DNA of 64,000 nt. Origin: SP197 sp965242595 (lineage in GTDB: Bacteria; Pseudomonadota; Alphaproteobacteria; SP197). A model generated the notes under the pieces. The model saw only the letters and a list, made by a program, of their open reading frames with translations, searched no databases and was not told the DNA's origin. This document shows, one piece after another, positions 54,501-62,396 of the stretch (within the stretch, counting starts at the first letter, position 1; each line of letters begins with the position of its first letter). Both the position numbers and the translations under genes were made by a program. The stretch spans positions 372,001 through 436,000 of the forward strand of contig OZ251464.1 in assembly GCA_965242595.1 (NCBI GenBank). Direction: 5' to 3'.

Positions 54501-54618
54501 AGGCGAGGTGCAGGCGGTGGCCGCCTGTGTCACGCGGGTGATGGAGGGCGCGGCCCGGCTTTCGGTGCCGCTGGTGGTCGATACCGGCTGGGGGCAGAAC
54601 TGGAACGACGCCCATTGA
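51577..54618 (+). CDS. polA: DNA polymerase I with extra segment in the 5' nuclease domain
   Basis: 1013 residues. The 5'-3' exonuclease is N-terminal (GFEADDIVATLA, SSDKDLMQLV, AGDAVDNVPGAPGIG). A 3'-5' exonuclease with AIDTETTGLD starts near residue 428, and the polymerase has DYSQIELRL, the O-helix RRNAKAINFGIVYG and QVHDELLFEVEE. An insertion of about 85 residues (about 232-325) separates GDLEAVLQ from LSKRLVTLD; it contains a second LIxEHGxLxAxL like that at 212-224, suggesting partial duplication. A second, damaged copy of its last 160 bp occurs at 60240-60401. Confidence 0.95.
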   Translation: MAAPNQPAPSPGPPHRVCLIDGSGFIFRAFHALPPLSRSDGTPINAVMGFCNMLMKLIDGTPSDSIACVFDYSGRSFRNDIYPAYKAHRPPPPEELVPQFPLIREAARAFALPTLELEGFEADDIVATLARIAREAGAEVTVVSSDKDLMQLVGAGVAMRDGLKDRDIREAEVVEKFGVTPDKVVDVQALAGDAVDNVPGAPGIGVKTAAALIVEHGDLEAVLQAAAGKVGPVLAAARQIVATAEAAVAKALAGAGAAPDDVPRAPAIAASTDARLIAEHGGLAAFLKAVEAYRRACRAFLKRSGLKGEGIDGARLALARPALWQSLFLHADDARLSKRLVTLDAHVPLKDGLETLRRHPPDADRLLGFLRAQEFRTLTARAEAWLARLTDGEAAPASASAPAPAGYQLVQDAAALRGWIERAAGQGFVAIDTETTGLDAMAADLVGISLATAPGRACYIPLGHRSSDGLGLEKAAQPRQIPLARARAMLAPLLADAAVLKIGHNVKFDSVVLARAGMAMAPVDDTMLLSHCLEGGRHDQKMDTLARLFLGRRTIPYKEVAGSGRAQVSFDLVPLERARDYAAEDADVTLQLWQLLKPRLAPERASRIYQTVERPLIPVIVAMERAGIEVDRAVLERLSSEFGRRIQALETEIHALAGHPFTIGSPKQLSEVLFDELGLAPGGRKGKSGAYGTGADVLEALAAEGHALPARVLDWRRLSKLKSTYSDALVERIAPASGRVHTSFSMAAASTGRLASTDPNLQNIPVRTEEGRRIRAAFVAGRGKLLLSADYSQIELRLLAHVAAIDSLKQAFHRGLDIHAMTAAQVFGVPLEGMDPLVRRNAKAINFGIVYGISAFGLARQLSIPRDRARAHIEAYFHRYPGIRAYMERTKAEAREKGYVTTLFGRKCHLPGIADRNPSTRAFYERAAINAPLQGAAADIVKRAMIRVPPALAAAGLAARMLLQVHDELLFEVEEGEVQAVAACVTRVMEGAARLSVPLVVDTGWGQNWNDAH

Positions 54619-54643
54619 CGCCGCCAGCGCCAACCGCCCCGGC
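54270..54643 (+). repeat. polA 3' end: left copy of the island-flanking repeat
   Basis: Segments 54270-54334 and 54482-54643 are repeated at 60173-60237 and 60240-60401. The similarity runs 25 bp past the polA stop and ends at CCCCGGC. The direct orientation and position at both edges of a lower-G+C block indicate an insertion at the end of polA. Confidence 0.9.
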
Positions 54644-54721
54644 CATGGGTGTCGATACACCGGACGCTGTGTCGCAGAGTGGTTGGAGTGCCGTGTTTAT
54701 GAATATCAGTAGCCGACAGCT
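54619..54721. other. Left edge of the island
   Basis: The first 25 bases still belong to the repeated polA-downstream sequence; after CCCCGGC (54643) the composition changes. No gene, promoter or inverted repeat was seen. The O-methyltransferase stop is at 54722. Confidence 0.5.
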
Positions 54722-56386
54722 TTATCGCGCTCTTCCCTCGATGATCGACGGGACTGTCGGAATCCGCCGGACTCCAACAACTTCGAAACTTGCTTCATTG
54801 AGGAGTGCAGCGTACTCCCTAGCTGTTCGCTCTTTCCCTCCAGTAACGGCAAGCAAATGGAGGTCACATAGACCGCCAGCAGCTCCGTTTTCCGGCATCG
54901 TCATCTCCATTATGAACAACCGGCCTCCGACCGACAGGGCCCGGCGCGCAGCACGGAGAAGCTGAAGAGCTCGCGGATTGTCCCAATCATGGAGGACACG
55001 AGCCATCACCACGGTATCGCCCTTTACCCCCCACGATCCGAATAAATCGACGGGTCGCACCTTCACGCGGTCTCCGAGCATCCGCCGAGCCGCCTGCTCG
55101 ATAACTTCGGGTCGATCAAGAACAGTGACGCGCAGCCTGGGGTATTCGTTTACAAGTAATTCAGCGAATGCCCCCAACCCACCACCTGCGTCAATCATGT
55201 GTTCATCGCCTCGCAGTTCAAAGGCTGCCGGCGCTTGGGCGTAGTCGTGGAGCGCGTAGCTCATCAGCGTGCGGTGGAGAGTTGCGATACGATCAGGGTC
55301 GGTGGCGACCTCGGAAAAAATGTCTGGGGTATTCTTTCTGGTCCCACGTAGTATGTCGGGCAACGCTTCCCACATTCGTGAGAAAACGCGGCCGTATTCA
55401 CAGGCAGCACCTGCAAGGGTCCACGGATGTCCGGCTTTCAGGTAACTGCCGCGTCCGGTGATACGCCATTTGCCGTCAGCTTTCTCCGTCAGGTGTAGTT
55501 CTGAGAGCGCGCGCAACAGCCGCTGTGCATAGTACCAGTCCAAATCGCACATCTGAGCGACAATCTCAGCGGTGGCCGGCAGCGATTCGAATACTCCCAG
55601 TTCGACGGCAGTGCATATCGCCTGTGTTCGCCAAAATCCTGTAAGATCGCTTGACAGTGCAGCGAATTCACTCTTTAGCGACAGACGCAATTCCACCAAA
55701 GTACATCCAGTGGTGTCAACGATTTCGAGGCCTCCGTCAAAGCGCTCTACACGAGCCTGCCCGTTGTAAAACGGTTCGACCATCGCGAATCGCCTCGTAT
55801 ACAGGGGGTGACCTGTCGCGTCGATGTGCATCCATCCCCCTTCGTCACGGGCGCGAGCGTAGCCCTTGTGAAAAATGTCCAGATCAAGGAACTGAATGCC
55901 GTGGATCGGCTCACCCTGGAAATCGATATGGGTAGAGTGCCCGTCGCGAGACTGTGCCACCGCGGTCCCGCCGTAGAAATCACCAGCATAGTGCCATCGA
56001 GCGCCATAGGCGGGTTTCCCCTCAGGTGTGATGTGCAGATAGCGTCCATCGAACTCGCGAACTGCGCAACGCTTTTCCCGAAAATTGCCGCACCAATCGA
56101 AGCGGTCAAGGTAGAGATCCACTCCGTTTGAGCAAATATGGCGCCACCCGTCAGATCCGTCCACAGCAGCGAGACCTTCGTAGAAGCCGAAGGTCCGGCG
56201 GAAGCGCCAGTGATAGGCCGGTGTGCCGTCGGTGTGAATGTGCCATGCTTCACTTCCCCGCCGGACAGGGGCGCGACCTGGTTCGCGGAAGTCGAGGACT
56301 TCGTCGAAACGTCCAGCATAGAGCGGCACCCCATCCCGAATGTGGTGCGTGCCCGTCGGTGACACAGAGATACCGTGCCAAGTCAC
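54722..56386 (-). CDS. O-methyltransferase with seven N-terminal WG-like repeats
   Basis: 554 residues, two parts. Residues 1-235 are seven repeats of about 34 residues with consensus HIxxxGxPxYxxRF, starting near 15, 49, 83, 118, 153, 187 and 221, typical of WG/KWG beta repeats that could close into a propeller-like binding domain. Residues 240-554 are a small-molecule O-methyltransferase with its own winged-helix dimerisation part, SAM motif DAGGGLGAFAELL, LDRPEVIEQA and VLHDWDN. The start overlaps the upstream stop by ATGA. It is the last gene of the island operon. Codon use is less G+C-rich than in polA. Substrate unknown. Confidence 0.85.
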   Translation of the reverse strand: MTWHGISVSPTGTHHIRDGVPLYAGRFDEVLDFREPGRAPVRRGSEAWHIHTDGTPAYHWRFRRTFGFYEGLAAVDGSDGWRHICSNGVDLYLDRFDWCGNFREKRCAVREFDGRYLHITPEGKPAYGARWHYAGDFYGGTAVAQSRDGHSTHIDFQGEPIHGIQFLDLDIFHKGYARARDEGGWMHIDATGHPLYTRRFAMVEPFYNGQARVERFDGGLEIVDTTGCTLVELRLSLKSEFAALSSDLTGFWRTQAICTAVELGVFESLPATAEIVAQMCDLDWYYAQRLLRALSELHLTEKADGKWRITGRGSYLKAGHPWTLAGAACEYGRVFSRMWEALPDILRGTRKNTPDIFSEVATDPDRIATLHRTLMSYALHDYAQAPAAFELRGDEHMIDAGGGLGAFAELLVNEYPRLRVTVLDRPEVIEQAARRMLGDRVKVRPVDLFGSWGVKGDTVVMARVLHDWDNPRALQLLRAARRALSVGGRLFIMEMTMPENGAAGGLCDLHLLAVTGGKERTAREYAALLNEASFEVVGVRRIPTVPSIIEGRAR

Positions 56387-58734
56387 GACTCTTCTGACGC
56401 AGGTTTGCGCATGTTGCAGCCGAGACAGAGATTCCGGTTTCGGTATGTGGTGACCAGGGTCCGATAATGCCTCCCGTTCCAGATGTCCGTCAACCGTCGT
56501 TCATGCAGGTTCCCGAAGTCACCGAGTGATCGGCGTAACGCATCGGGCGCACAACACGGGTTGAAACGCCCCAGTGCGCTGACCCATGCCTCCCGGCCGA
56601 GGAATGGACACGGTCCGCCGGGAGCGAGGTCGTTTTTCGCATCTTCTGCTAGAAGGGAGAGATTCTCGAGCACGATGTACCGGCCGTTGGGCAGCGGGCG
56701 CTCAGAAGCTGCCTCCTGTGCTATAAGAACTGCATCGTTCCAGCGCCGAATCGCATTTTGGTTGCGACGCATCGACTGGTCTTCAATCTCATTGAAGTGC
56801 GCCCACAGGTGATGCCCCTTGACACGGTCAACCCCTAACTCCACTGCTAGGCGCACGATGTCGGCGAGCTCGTCCACGTTCGCCTCCAGAAATGTGAGTT
56901 GAAAGGTTACGCGGCATCGATTCCCGCCGTCGGCCGCATATGCGTCACGGACCGCAATGAAAGCACGAACATTGGCCAGTGCTTTTTCCCAGACCGAGCC
57001 GAGCATGATTGTTTCTTGTGTTGCCTTTGTCGCACCGTTCCAAGAGATCTTTACGTCGGACCCAACTGGAACGATGCGCTCCGCCCACGCCTTCGCCCCC
57101 AGTCTTGGAAAGGTTCCATTTGTCGTGAGGTTAAGCTGCACGCCGTGTTGCGCACAGATCGCCAGAATGTCCTCGAAATGCCTGTAGAGAAGCGGTTCAC
57201 CCATCGTGGACGGGATGATTTCCCGAAGCCCGTTCGTCGCCGCGTCAGCAACCACACGGCGAATCAGTCCAACGGGCATCATCCGGCGTGGCCTCCCTTC
57301 TCTCCTGCGGGTGGTCTGCAATGTGCTGTGCGGAGAGTGTTCCTCGCACATGACGCAGCGCATATTGCAGGTGTCCGGATTCGTGTCAAAAGTGATCCGC
57401 CACGGCCCTGTGCCGATTTTAATCCGGGCGCTGTCGCGTCGCTTCAGAACCTGTTCGTAGAGGCATTCGATCTCCCCAATATGATTTTTGATCGCCGGGA
57501 CGTCTCCATCATCGCTGAATATATAACCACGCAGACCGAGGCGTCGGGCGAGGTCAGGGTCGTCGACGAATCGCTGCATCTGGTGGGCAAGCGCATGATA
57601 TGACCGGTGTCTGAATCGCAGGCCGTTGATCTCATGGTGGACATATTCGGCCATGCCACCCGTATTCGCCGTGATCACCGGTACCCGCGCCTGCTGTGCC
57701 TCGTGGATGACCAATGGTGAGTTTTCCGTCCATATCGAGGGTACTACGATGGCGTCCACCCGATCAAAGACATCCTCGACAATGTTCTGATTGCTATATT
57801 CTGAGAGCCACTCTACTCGCTCCGATTTGCTTTTCAGATACTGTCGGGTGATAGCCTTTAGAGCTTCTGTGTTCTGACCGCGCGGACGACCCCAAATACG
57901 CATAATCGCATTTCCATTCACTTTGTCGAACGCTCGTATCAGGTCGTGGATTCCCTTCGCCGGAATGTGTGTGCCAATGTAGCCAAAAGTGAATGGTTCT
58001 CCCGATACGCGCGCTCGCCCATGCAACCGCGCAAGGTCGAAACCATAATCAAGATGGACCAGTTTCCGCTCCGGGAGATTGAACTCGTCTCTATGCCGGT
58101 TGTATAGGGACCGTGCCGGTGCTACGAAAAGGTCCACGAACCCTGTCATCTCCCGCACATGGTGCATGCGGCGTCTAACCCAATCGGTCCAGTAATCTAT
58201 GTCTCGCCTCTCTTCTTCCGGCGAGCCGCCAAAGTAGCGGGCATAGCAGCGTTCGGCGCATTTGCGGTTTTGCTGATTGTCGCAGGCGGCCCACAAGTCT
58301 CCCGGATTCTGCGGAAACATCTGTATGAACTGACCACGTGGGCACATCAGCCAATAGTCATGCAGAGTGTGAATAACTGGAATGCCTCGGGTCGCGGCCT
58401 CGATCGGCAAGGCGGTAGACAGATGGTTGAGGTGCCCAACATGTACAACATCTGGCCGGACATGAGCGAGCACTTCGACGAAGCGCCGGTCGATCCCAGG
58501 CTCTCTGTAACGGTCCCGGTTGCGCGGATTGTTGACGACATGGAGCGTGATCCTGGTGTCGTCAGAGTCGCGTTCGGTACGCACCCGGAAATCTGGCGCA
58601 AACGGATCCTCTTCGCGCGTGAAGACATGGACTTCGTGGCGGTCGGCAAGTCCGTGGCAAAGAGTCTGTGTATAGACTTCGGAACCCGCATTATAGCGCA
58701 TCGGGTAACCATGAATGACTTGAAGAATCTTCAT
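56383..58734 (-). CDS. Glycosyltransferase (GT4) fused to radical-SAM/SPASM protein
   Basis: 783 residues. Residues 1-430 are a GT-B family 4 glycosyltransferase: N-terminal ILQVIHGYPMRYNAGSEVY, FTFGYIGTHIPAKGI, and the EX7E pair E337/E345 in TENSPLVIHEAQ. Residues 445-783 are a radical-SAM enzyme with CNMRCVMC (C456, C460, C463), STMGEPLL in place of GGEP, and a C-terminal SPASM-like cysteine set (C709, C727, C728, C770, C773). Such auxiliary clusters are common in peptide- and sugar-modifying enzymes. One chain that transfers a sugar and carries out radical chemistry is unusual. It overlaps both neighbours by 4 bp. Confidence 0.88.
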   Translation of the reverse strand: MKILQVIHGYPMRYNAGSEVYTQTLCHGLADRHEVHVFTREEDPFAPDFRVRTERDSDDTRITLHVVNNPRNRDRYREPGIDRRFVEVLAHVRPDVVHVGHLNHLSTALPIEAATRGIPVIHTLHDYWLMCPRGQFIQMFPQNPGDLWAACDNQQNRKCAERCYARYFGGSPEEERRDIDYWTDWVRRRMHHVREMTGFVDLFVAPARSLYNRHRDEFNLPERKLVHLDYGFDLARLHGRARVSGEPFTFGYIGTHIPAKGIHDLIRAFDKVNGNAIMRIWGRPRGQNTEALKAITRQYLKSKSERVEWLSEYSNQNIVEDVFDRVDAIVVPSIWTENSPLVIHEAQQARVPVITANTGGMAEYVHHEINGLRFRHRSYHALAHQMQRFVDDPDLARRLGLRGYIFSDDGDVPAIKNHIGEIECLYEQVLKRRDSARIKIGTGPWRITFDTNPDTCNMRCVMCEEHSPHSTLQTTRRREGRPRRMMPVGLIRRVVADAATNGLREIIPSTMGEPLLYRHFEDILAICAQHGVQLNLTTNGTFPRLGAKAWAERIVPVGSDVKISWNGATKATQETIMLGSVWEKALANVRAFIAVRDAYAADGGNRCRVTFQLTFLEANVDELADIVRLAVELGVDRVKGHHLWAHFNEIEDQSMRRNQNAIRRWNDAVLIAQEAASERPLPNGRYIVLENLSLLAEDAKNDLAPGGPCPFLGREAWVSALGRFNPCCAPDALRRSLGDFGNLHERRLTDIWNGRHYRTLVTTYRNRNLCLGCNMRKPASEES

Positions 58735-59654
58735 GGTGCGACTTCCCGGTACTCCGGTACATCAAGTTCGCCGCGGAAATCACGAATCAGTCGTGCCAAC
58801 CCCTGCGGAAACGAGACACGCGGAGTCCATCCTAGCAGCTGGAGTGCGCGTGACGGGTCACCGCGAAAGTGTGAGGCATCGAATAATCGTGGTGGTGCTT
58901 GCACGATGGGCGCCTCGGTCCTGGCGAGTTCCACGGCCAGTGTCGCAAGCTCACCGAGCGTGAGCGAGCGACCCGTGAGCAGGTGGATCGGTGGTGGCGA
59001 TTTTCCGTTTGCCAACATGCGGATGAGCGAGGCGATCCCACGGACCACATCGTCGATGTGGGTGAAATCGAAACTATGGTCTGCCCCCTCCACGCGCAGA
59101 GTATCTCCCACAACGGCGTTCCGCGCGAACGCAGGAACGACGCGGTCCGGGTGATCTCGTGTGCTGCCATAGACGTTAGAGAGTCTGACGACCGCAGTTC
59201 GCAGCCCGTCATTCCGGGCTACCCTGATGAGCTGCTCACCTTCGACCTTCGTGTGCCCATAGACGTTGATGGGTTGAAGTGGAGCGTCCTCGGCGACGGG
59301 GAAGCGATCAGGTTGCCCATAGACCTCGCGACTGCTGGCAAAAACGAGCCATGGCCGGTGCGTTTGGCTTCTGGCTGCCGCGATGACGCTGCGCAATCCA
59401 CCGATATTGACCTCCCGACAGGTTTCCGGGTCGCGTTCTCCCCATACGACGCGGGAAACCGCAGCGAGATGGACGATACCGTGGCGCCCAGTTACGGCCT
59501 GCTGGACACGCTGCGCGTCCCGCACGTCGCCTGCCTCGTTGTCCGCCCCCCTGATATCTAACCCGGCGACATCTACTCCGAACACTTCAAGTGATGCTCG
59601 AAGTGCCCTCCCGATCAGCCCTTCCGAGCCGGTAAGCAGTATCCGGCAGTTCAT
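58731..59654 (-). CDS. NAD-dependent sugar epimerase/dehydratase-like protein
   Basis: 307 residues. Rossmann motif LLTGSEGLIGRAL, then VHLAAVSRVVWGE, active-site SSREVYGQ, catalytic YGHTK, and VRLSNVYG. This is the extended-SDR set of NDP-sugar epimerases and dehydratases. The ATG at 59654 overlaps the small peptide stop by ATGA, and the gene overlaps the GT-radical-SAM start by ATGA. It likely prepares the NDP-sugar used by the fused glycosyltransferase (inference). Confidence 0.87.
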   Translation of the reverse strand: MNCRILLTGSEGLIGRALRASLEVFGVDVAGLDIRGADNEAGDVRDAQRVQQAVTGRHGIVHLAAVSRVVWGERDPETCREVNIGGLRSVIAAARSQTHRPWLVFASSREVYGQPDRFPVAEDAPLQPINVYGHTKVEGEQLIRVARNDGLRTAVVRLSNVYGSTRDHPDRVVPAFARNAVVGDTLRVEGADHSFDFTHIDDVVRGIASLIRMLANGKSPPPIHLLTGRSLTLGELATLAVELARTEAPIVQAPPRLFDASHFRGDPSRALQLLGWTPRVSFPQGLARLIRDFRGELDVPEYREVAP

Positions 59655-59815
59655 TTTCTGATCTTTTGGCGTGGTGAACCCACCATCGGCCGCCTGTTGA
59701 GGAGGCGCGCCTTCCAAAAGCGCTCAGTGTTGGGATTCAACTGCATCGCGCGGTTGTCGCGCTGTTTCTCTTGGGGTGTTTTAGACCTGTTCGAGGATTT
59801 CGGTTCCTGTGGCAC
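59651..59815 (-). CDS. 54-aa peptide, first gene of the island operon
   Basis: From GTG 59815 (GAGG eight bases upstream) to the ATGA overlap with the epimerase start. The peptide is basic and polar, with KQRDNRAMQLNPN followed by FWKAR and a basic tail ending QKIRK. It contains no cysteine. Longer in-frame starts exist (up to 59899). The four-base overlap is the same joining seen between all genes of this operon, which is the main reason to believe it. It could be a substrate peptide for the radical-SAM enzyme, a small regulator or a leader peptide; none of these is proven. Confidence 0.5.
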   Translation of the reverse strand: MPQEPKSSNRSKTPQEKQRDNRAMQLNPNTERFWKARLLNRRPMVGSPRQKIRK

Positions 59816-60172
59816 GTCATGGACCTCGCTATTGAAGCATGAGTCAAGACTATATGTCCCCATAAGTGCAAAGGTGGTCATGGGAGAGCAGACACCCAAT
59901 TATAGAACCATTGATACGTCATCACAACCACCACGCCGATGCAAGGGCAATTTAGAGCCTTAATGCCTAGATCATTTGTGCATATATTGTTCCGTATTAG
60001 ATGCCTTAATGTTCCGCACCCAGCAAGAGAACTCATGGTGAGCGTCAACGACACCATACCCCGGCACCCTTCCGGAATACTCACGAATCAGGGCTAAATC
60101 TGTCCGGATTCGGGCGGGCCTTATATGGCAAGATGTTTTGCCTTCAGCACCCAGGGCGTTTCGTTGTTTCAC
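59816..60172. other. Gene-free right part of the island
   Basis: About 360 bp of lower-G+C DNA with no convincing gene. It should contain the operon promoter on the minus strand, but no -35/-10 pair was clear enough to list. No integrase, transposase or terminal inverted repeat was seen. Confidence 0.5.
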
Positions 60173-60401
60173 CTATGTCACCACCCTGTTCGGGCGCAAA
60201 TGCCACCTGCCTTGTATCGCCGACCGCAACCCCTCCAGTTGCTGTTCGAGGTGGAAGAAGGCGAGGTGCAGGCGGTGGCCGCCTGTGTCAAGCGGGTGAT
60301 GGAGGGCGCGACCTGGCTTTCGGTGCCGCTGGTGGTCGATACCGGCTGGGGGCAGAACTGGAACGACGCCCATTGACGCCGCCAGCGCCAACCGCCCCGG
60401 C
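60173..60401 (+). pseudogene. Degenerate second copy of the polA 3' end
   Basis: 60173-60237 matches polA 54270-54334 with 3 mismatches, and 60240-60401 matches 54482-54643 with 3 mismatches, including the polA stop and 25 bases after it. The 147 bp between these two parts of polA are missing, with two extra bases (GT) at the junction, so the piece cannot encode polymerase. It has no start of its own. It sits exactly where the high-G+C chromosome resumes. Confidence 0.93.
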
Positions 60402-60546
60402 AATAATGCTGGACTTTGCCCCCGGCCATGGTCAGAATGGGCGCGGTCCGGTGCGTGTGTGTGCGGGTGAACGCGGCACCGGCGATCCTTCCCCCATACC
60501 CGACGTCCAGACGCGCGGCGAGGGCTGCGCACTACGAGGAGTTGCC
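60402..60546. other. Gap upstream of cspA
   Basis: About 145 bp without a gene, probably the original sequence between polA and cspA and the cspA 5' leader. No standard promoter hexamers were evident. Confidence 0.4.
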
Positions 60547-60753
60547 ATGCACAAGGGTACCGTCAAGTGGTTCAACGCCGCCAAGGGCTACGGCTTCATC
60601 GCCCCCGACCAGGGCGGCAAGGACGTGTTCGTTCACATCAGCGCCCTGGAGCGCGCCGGTATCGGCGATCTGCAGGAAGGCCAGAAGGTCGGCTTCGAGA
60701 TCGTCGCCGGGCGCGACGGGCGCCAGGCGGCCGACAACATCTCGCTGGCCTGA
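60547..60753 (+). CDS. cspA: Cold-shock domain protein
   Basis: 68 residues: GTVKWFNAAKGYGFIAPD (RNP1) and DVFVHISALE (RNP2) make one full cold-shock domain, an RNA/ssDNA chaperone. The ATG at 60547 has CGAGGAG upstream. The frame is open back into the polA remnant, but that part is not coding. Confidence 0.96.
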   Translation: MHKGTVKWFNAAKGYGFIAPDQGGKDVFVHISALERAGIGDLQEGQKVGFEIVAGRDGRQAADNISLA

Positions 60754-60760
60754 GGCGCGG

Positions 60761-60778
60761 GGGCGGCCCCGGCCGCCC
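60761..60778. terminator. Hairpin between cspA and pckA
   Basis: GGGCGGCC (60761-60768) and GGCCGCCC (60771-60778) form an 8-bp stem between the convergent stops of cspA and pckA. No T-run follows on either strand, so it is a likely but unproven bidirectional terminator. Confidence 0.5.
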
Positions 60779-60785
60779 TCGCCCT

Positions 60786-62396
60786 TCAGCCTTCCAGGCG
60801 CGGGCCGGCCCGGCGCACGGCCGCATCCACCCGCCCTGCGAAGGGCGCGAAATTGCGGTGAAAGCGCCCTGCCAGCTGCCGCGCGGCGGCGTCATAGGCG
60901 CCCTTGTTCGCCCAGGCGGCGCGCGGGTCCAGCGCCCGGGCCGGCACGCCGGGGCAGGATTCGGGCACCGCCAGGCCGAAGATGTCGTCGCGGCGAAAGC
61001 TGGCCCGGTCCAGCCTGCCTTCCAGCGCCGCGGCCAGCAGACGGCGGGTGTGGCCGATCGGCATGCGCGCGCCGGCGCCATAGCCGCCGCCGGTCCAGCC
61101 GGTGTTGACCAGCCAGCAGGTGGCGCCGTGGCGGTCGATCCGCCGGGCCAGCATGTCGGCATAAACGGTGGGGTGGCGCGGCATGAAGGGGGCGCCGAAA
61201 CAGGCCGAAAAGGTCGCCTGCGGTTCCTTGCCCAGCCCCCTTTCCGTGCCCGCCACCTTGGCCGTATAGCCGGAGAGGAAGTGATAGACCGCCTGGGCCG
61301 TGTCCAGCCGGGAAATCGGCGGCAGCACGCCGAAGGCATCGGCCGCCAGCATCGCCACATGGCCGGGATGCCCCGCCAGCCCGCCCGGGCTGGCGCGGGC
61401 GATGAATTCCAGCGGATAGGCGGCGCGGGTGTTCTCGGTCAGCCGGCCGTCGTCCAGGTCCAGCGCGCGCGTGCCGGCATCCATGACGACATTCTCCAGC
61501 AGGGTGCCGAAGCGCCGCGTGGTGGCGAAAATGTCGGGTTCCGCCTGCGCGCACAGGCGAATCGCCTTGGCATAGCAGCCGCCCTCGAAATTGAACAGGC
61601 CGCCTTCGCCCCAGCCATGCTCGTCGTCGCCCACCAGCCGCCGGGCGGGATCGGCCGAAAGGGTGGTTTTGCCGGTGCCCGAAAGGCCGAAGAAGACGGC
61701 CGCGTCGCCTTCCTTGCCGACATTGACGGCGCAGTGCATGGGCAGCACGCCTTGCGGCGGCAGCAGGAAGTTCAGGATGGTGAACACCGCCTTCTTGATC
61801 TCGCCGGCATAGGCGGTGCCGGCGATCAGCACCAGGCGGCGGCTGAAATCCAGCACGATGGCGGTTTCGGAACGGGTGCCGTCCCGGTTCGGATCGGCCG
61901 CGCAGCCGGGCGCCTGGAGAACGGTGAAATCGGGCTGGAAACCGGCCCGCTCGCCGGGCGGCGGGCAGATCAGCAGATGGCGCGCGAACAGGCTGTGCCA
62001 GGCCTGCTGGGTGATCACCCGCACCTTGACGCGCCGGGCCGGCCAGGCGCCGCTGTAGAGATCCTGCACATAGGCGTCGCGGCCCTGCCACCAGGCCAGC
62101 ATGCGGCGATGGAGGCTGGCGGCATGTCGGGGCGCCATGGCGACATTCACCTGGCCCCAATCCACCTCGCCTTCGGTGGCGCGGTCGCAGACGATGAACT
62201 TGTCGCCGGCCGAACGCCCGGTGTGGCGCCCGGTCAGCACCACCAGGGGGCCGTCGGCGGCCAGCGTCCCCTCGCCGTTGCGCAGGGCGTGTTCGTAAAG
62301 CGCCGCGGTCCCCAGATTCCAGTAGCTATTGCGCAGCCGGGCCAGGCCGTGGGCCTCCAGCCCGCGCCCGCTGGCGGCCAGTTCGCAGATCGTCAT
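60786..62396 (-). CDS. pckA: Phosphoenolpyruvate carboxykinase (ATP)
   Basis: 536 residues. P-loop GLSGTGKTTLSADP, DDEHGW, and GGYGAGARM are standard for ATP-type PEPCK, the key gluconeogenic step from oxaloacetate. The ATG at 62396 gives the usual family length. It is divergent from chvI, the classic alphaproteobacterial arrangement, and ChvI is known to affect pckA in relatives. Confidence 0.97.
   Translation of the reverse strand: MTICELAASGRGLEAHGLARLRNSYWNLGTAALYEHALRNGEGTLAADGPLVVLTGRHTGRSAGDKFIVCDRATEGEVDWGQVNVAMAPRHAASLHRRMLAWWQGRDAYVQDLYSGAWPARRVKVRVITQQAWHSLFARHLLICPPPGERAGFQPDFTVLQAPGCAADPNRDGTRSETAIVLDFSRRLVLIAGTAYAGEIKKAVFTILNFLLPPQGVLPMHCAVNVGKEGDAAVFFGLSGTGKTTLSADPARRLVGDDEHGWGEGGLFNFEGGCYAKAIRLCAQAEPDIFATTRRFGTLLENVVMDAGTRALDLDDGRLTENTRAAYPLEFIARASPGGLAGHPGHVAMLAADAFGVLPPISRLDTAQAVYHFLSGYTAKVAGTERGLGKEPQATFSACFGAPFMPRHPTVYADMLARRIDRHGATCWLVNTGWTGGGYGAGARMPIGHTRRLLAAALEGRLDRASFRRDDIFGLAVPESCPGVPARALDPRAAWANKGAYDAAARQLAGRFHRNFAPFAGRVDAAVRRAGPRLEG

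Noticed and set aside
59697..59963. An 88-codon plus-strand frame in the island
   Set aside because: No ribosome site or similarity, and it lies opposite the better supported small peptide frame.
54619..60172. Integrase/tRNA-type island
   Set aside because: No tRNA gene, integrase or transposase frame is seen; the polA repeat is the only boundary signal.
60125..60376. An 83-residue frame ending like PolA
   Set aside because: It contains the last 45 residues of PolA after unrelated sequence; no ribosome site and an internal deletion, so it is treated as a remnant.
60133..60753. A frame fusing the polA remnant to the cold-shock protein
   Set aside because: The polA part here is read in a non-polymerase frame, and cspA has its own ATG with a strong ribosome site at 60547.
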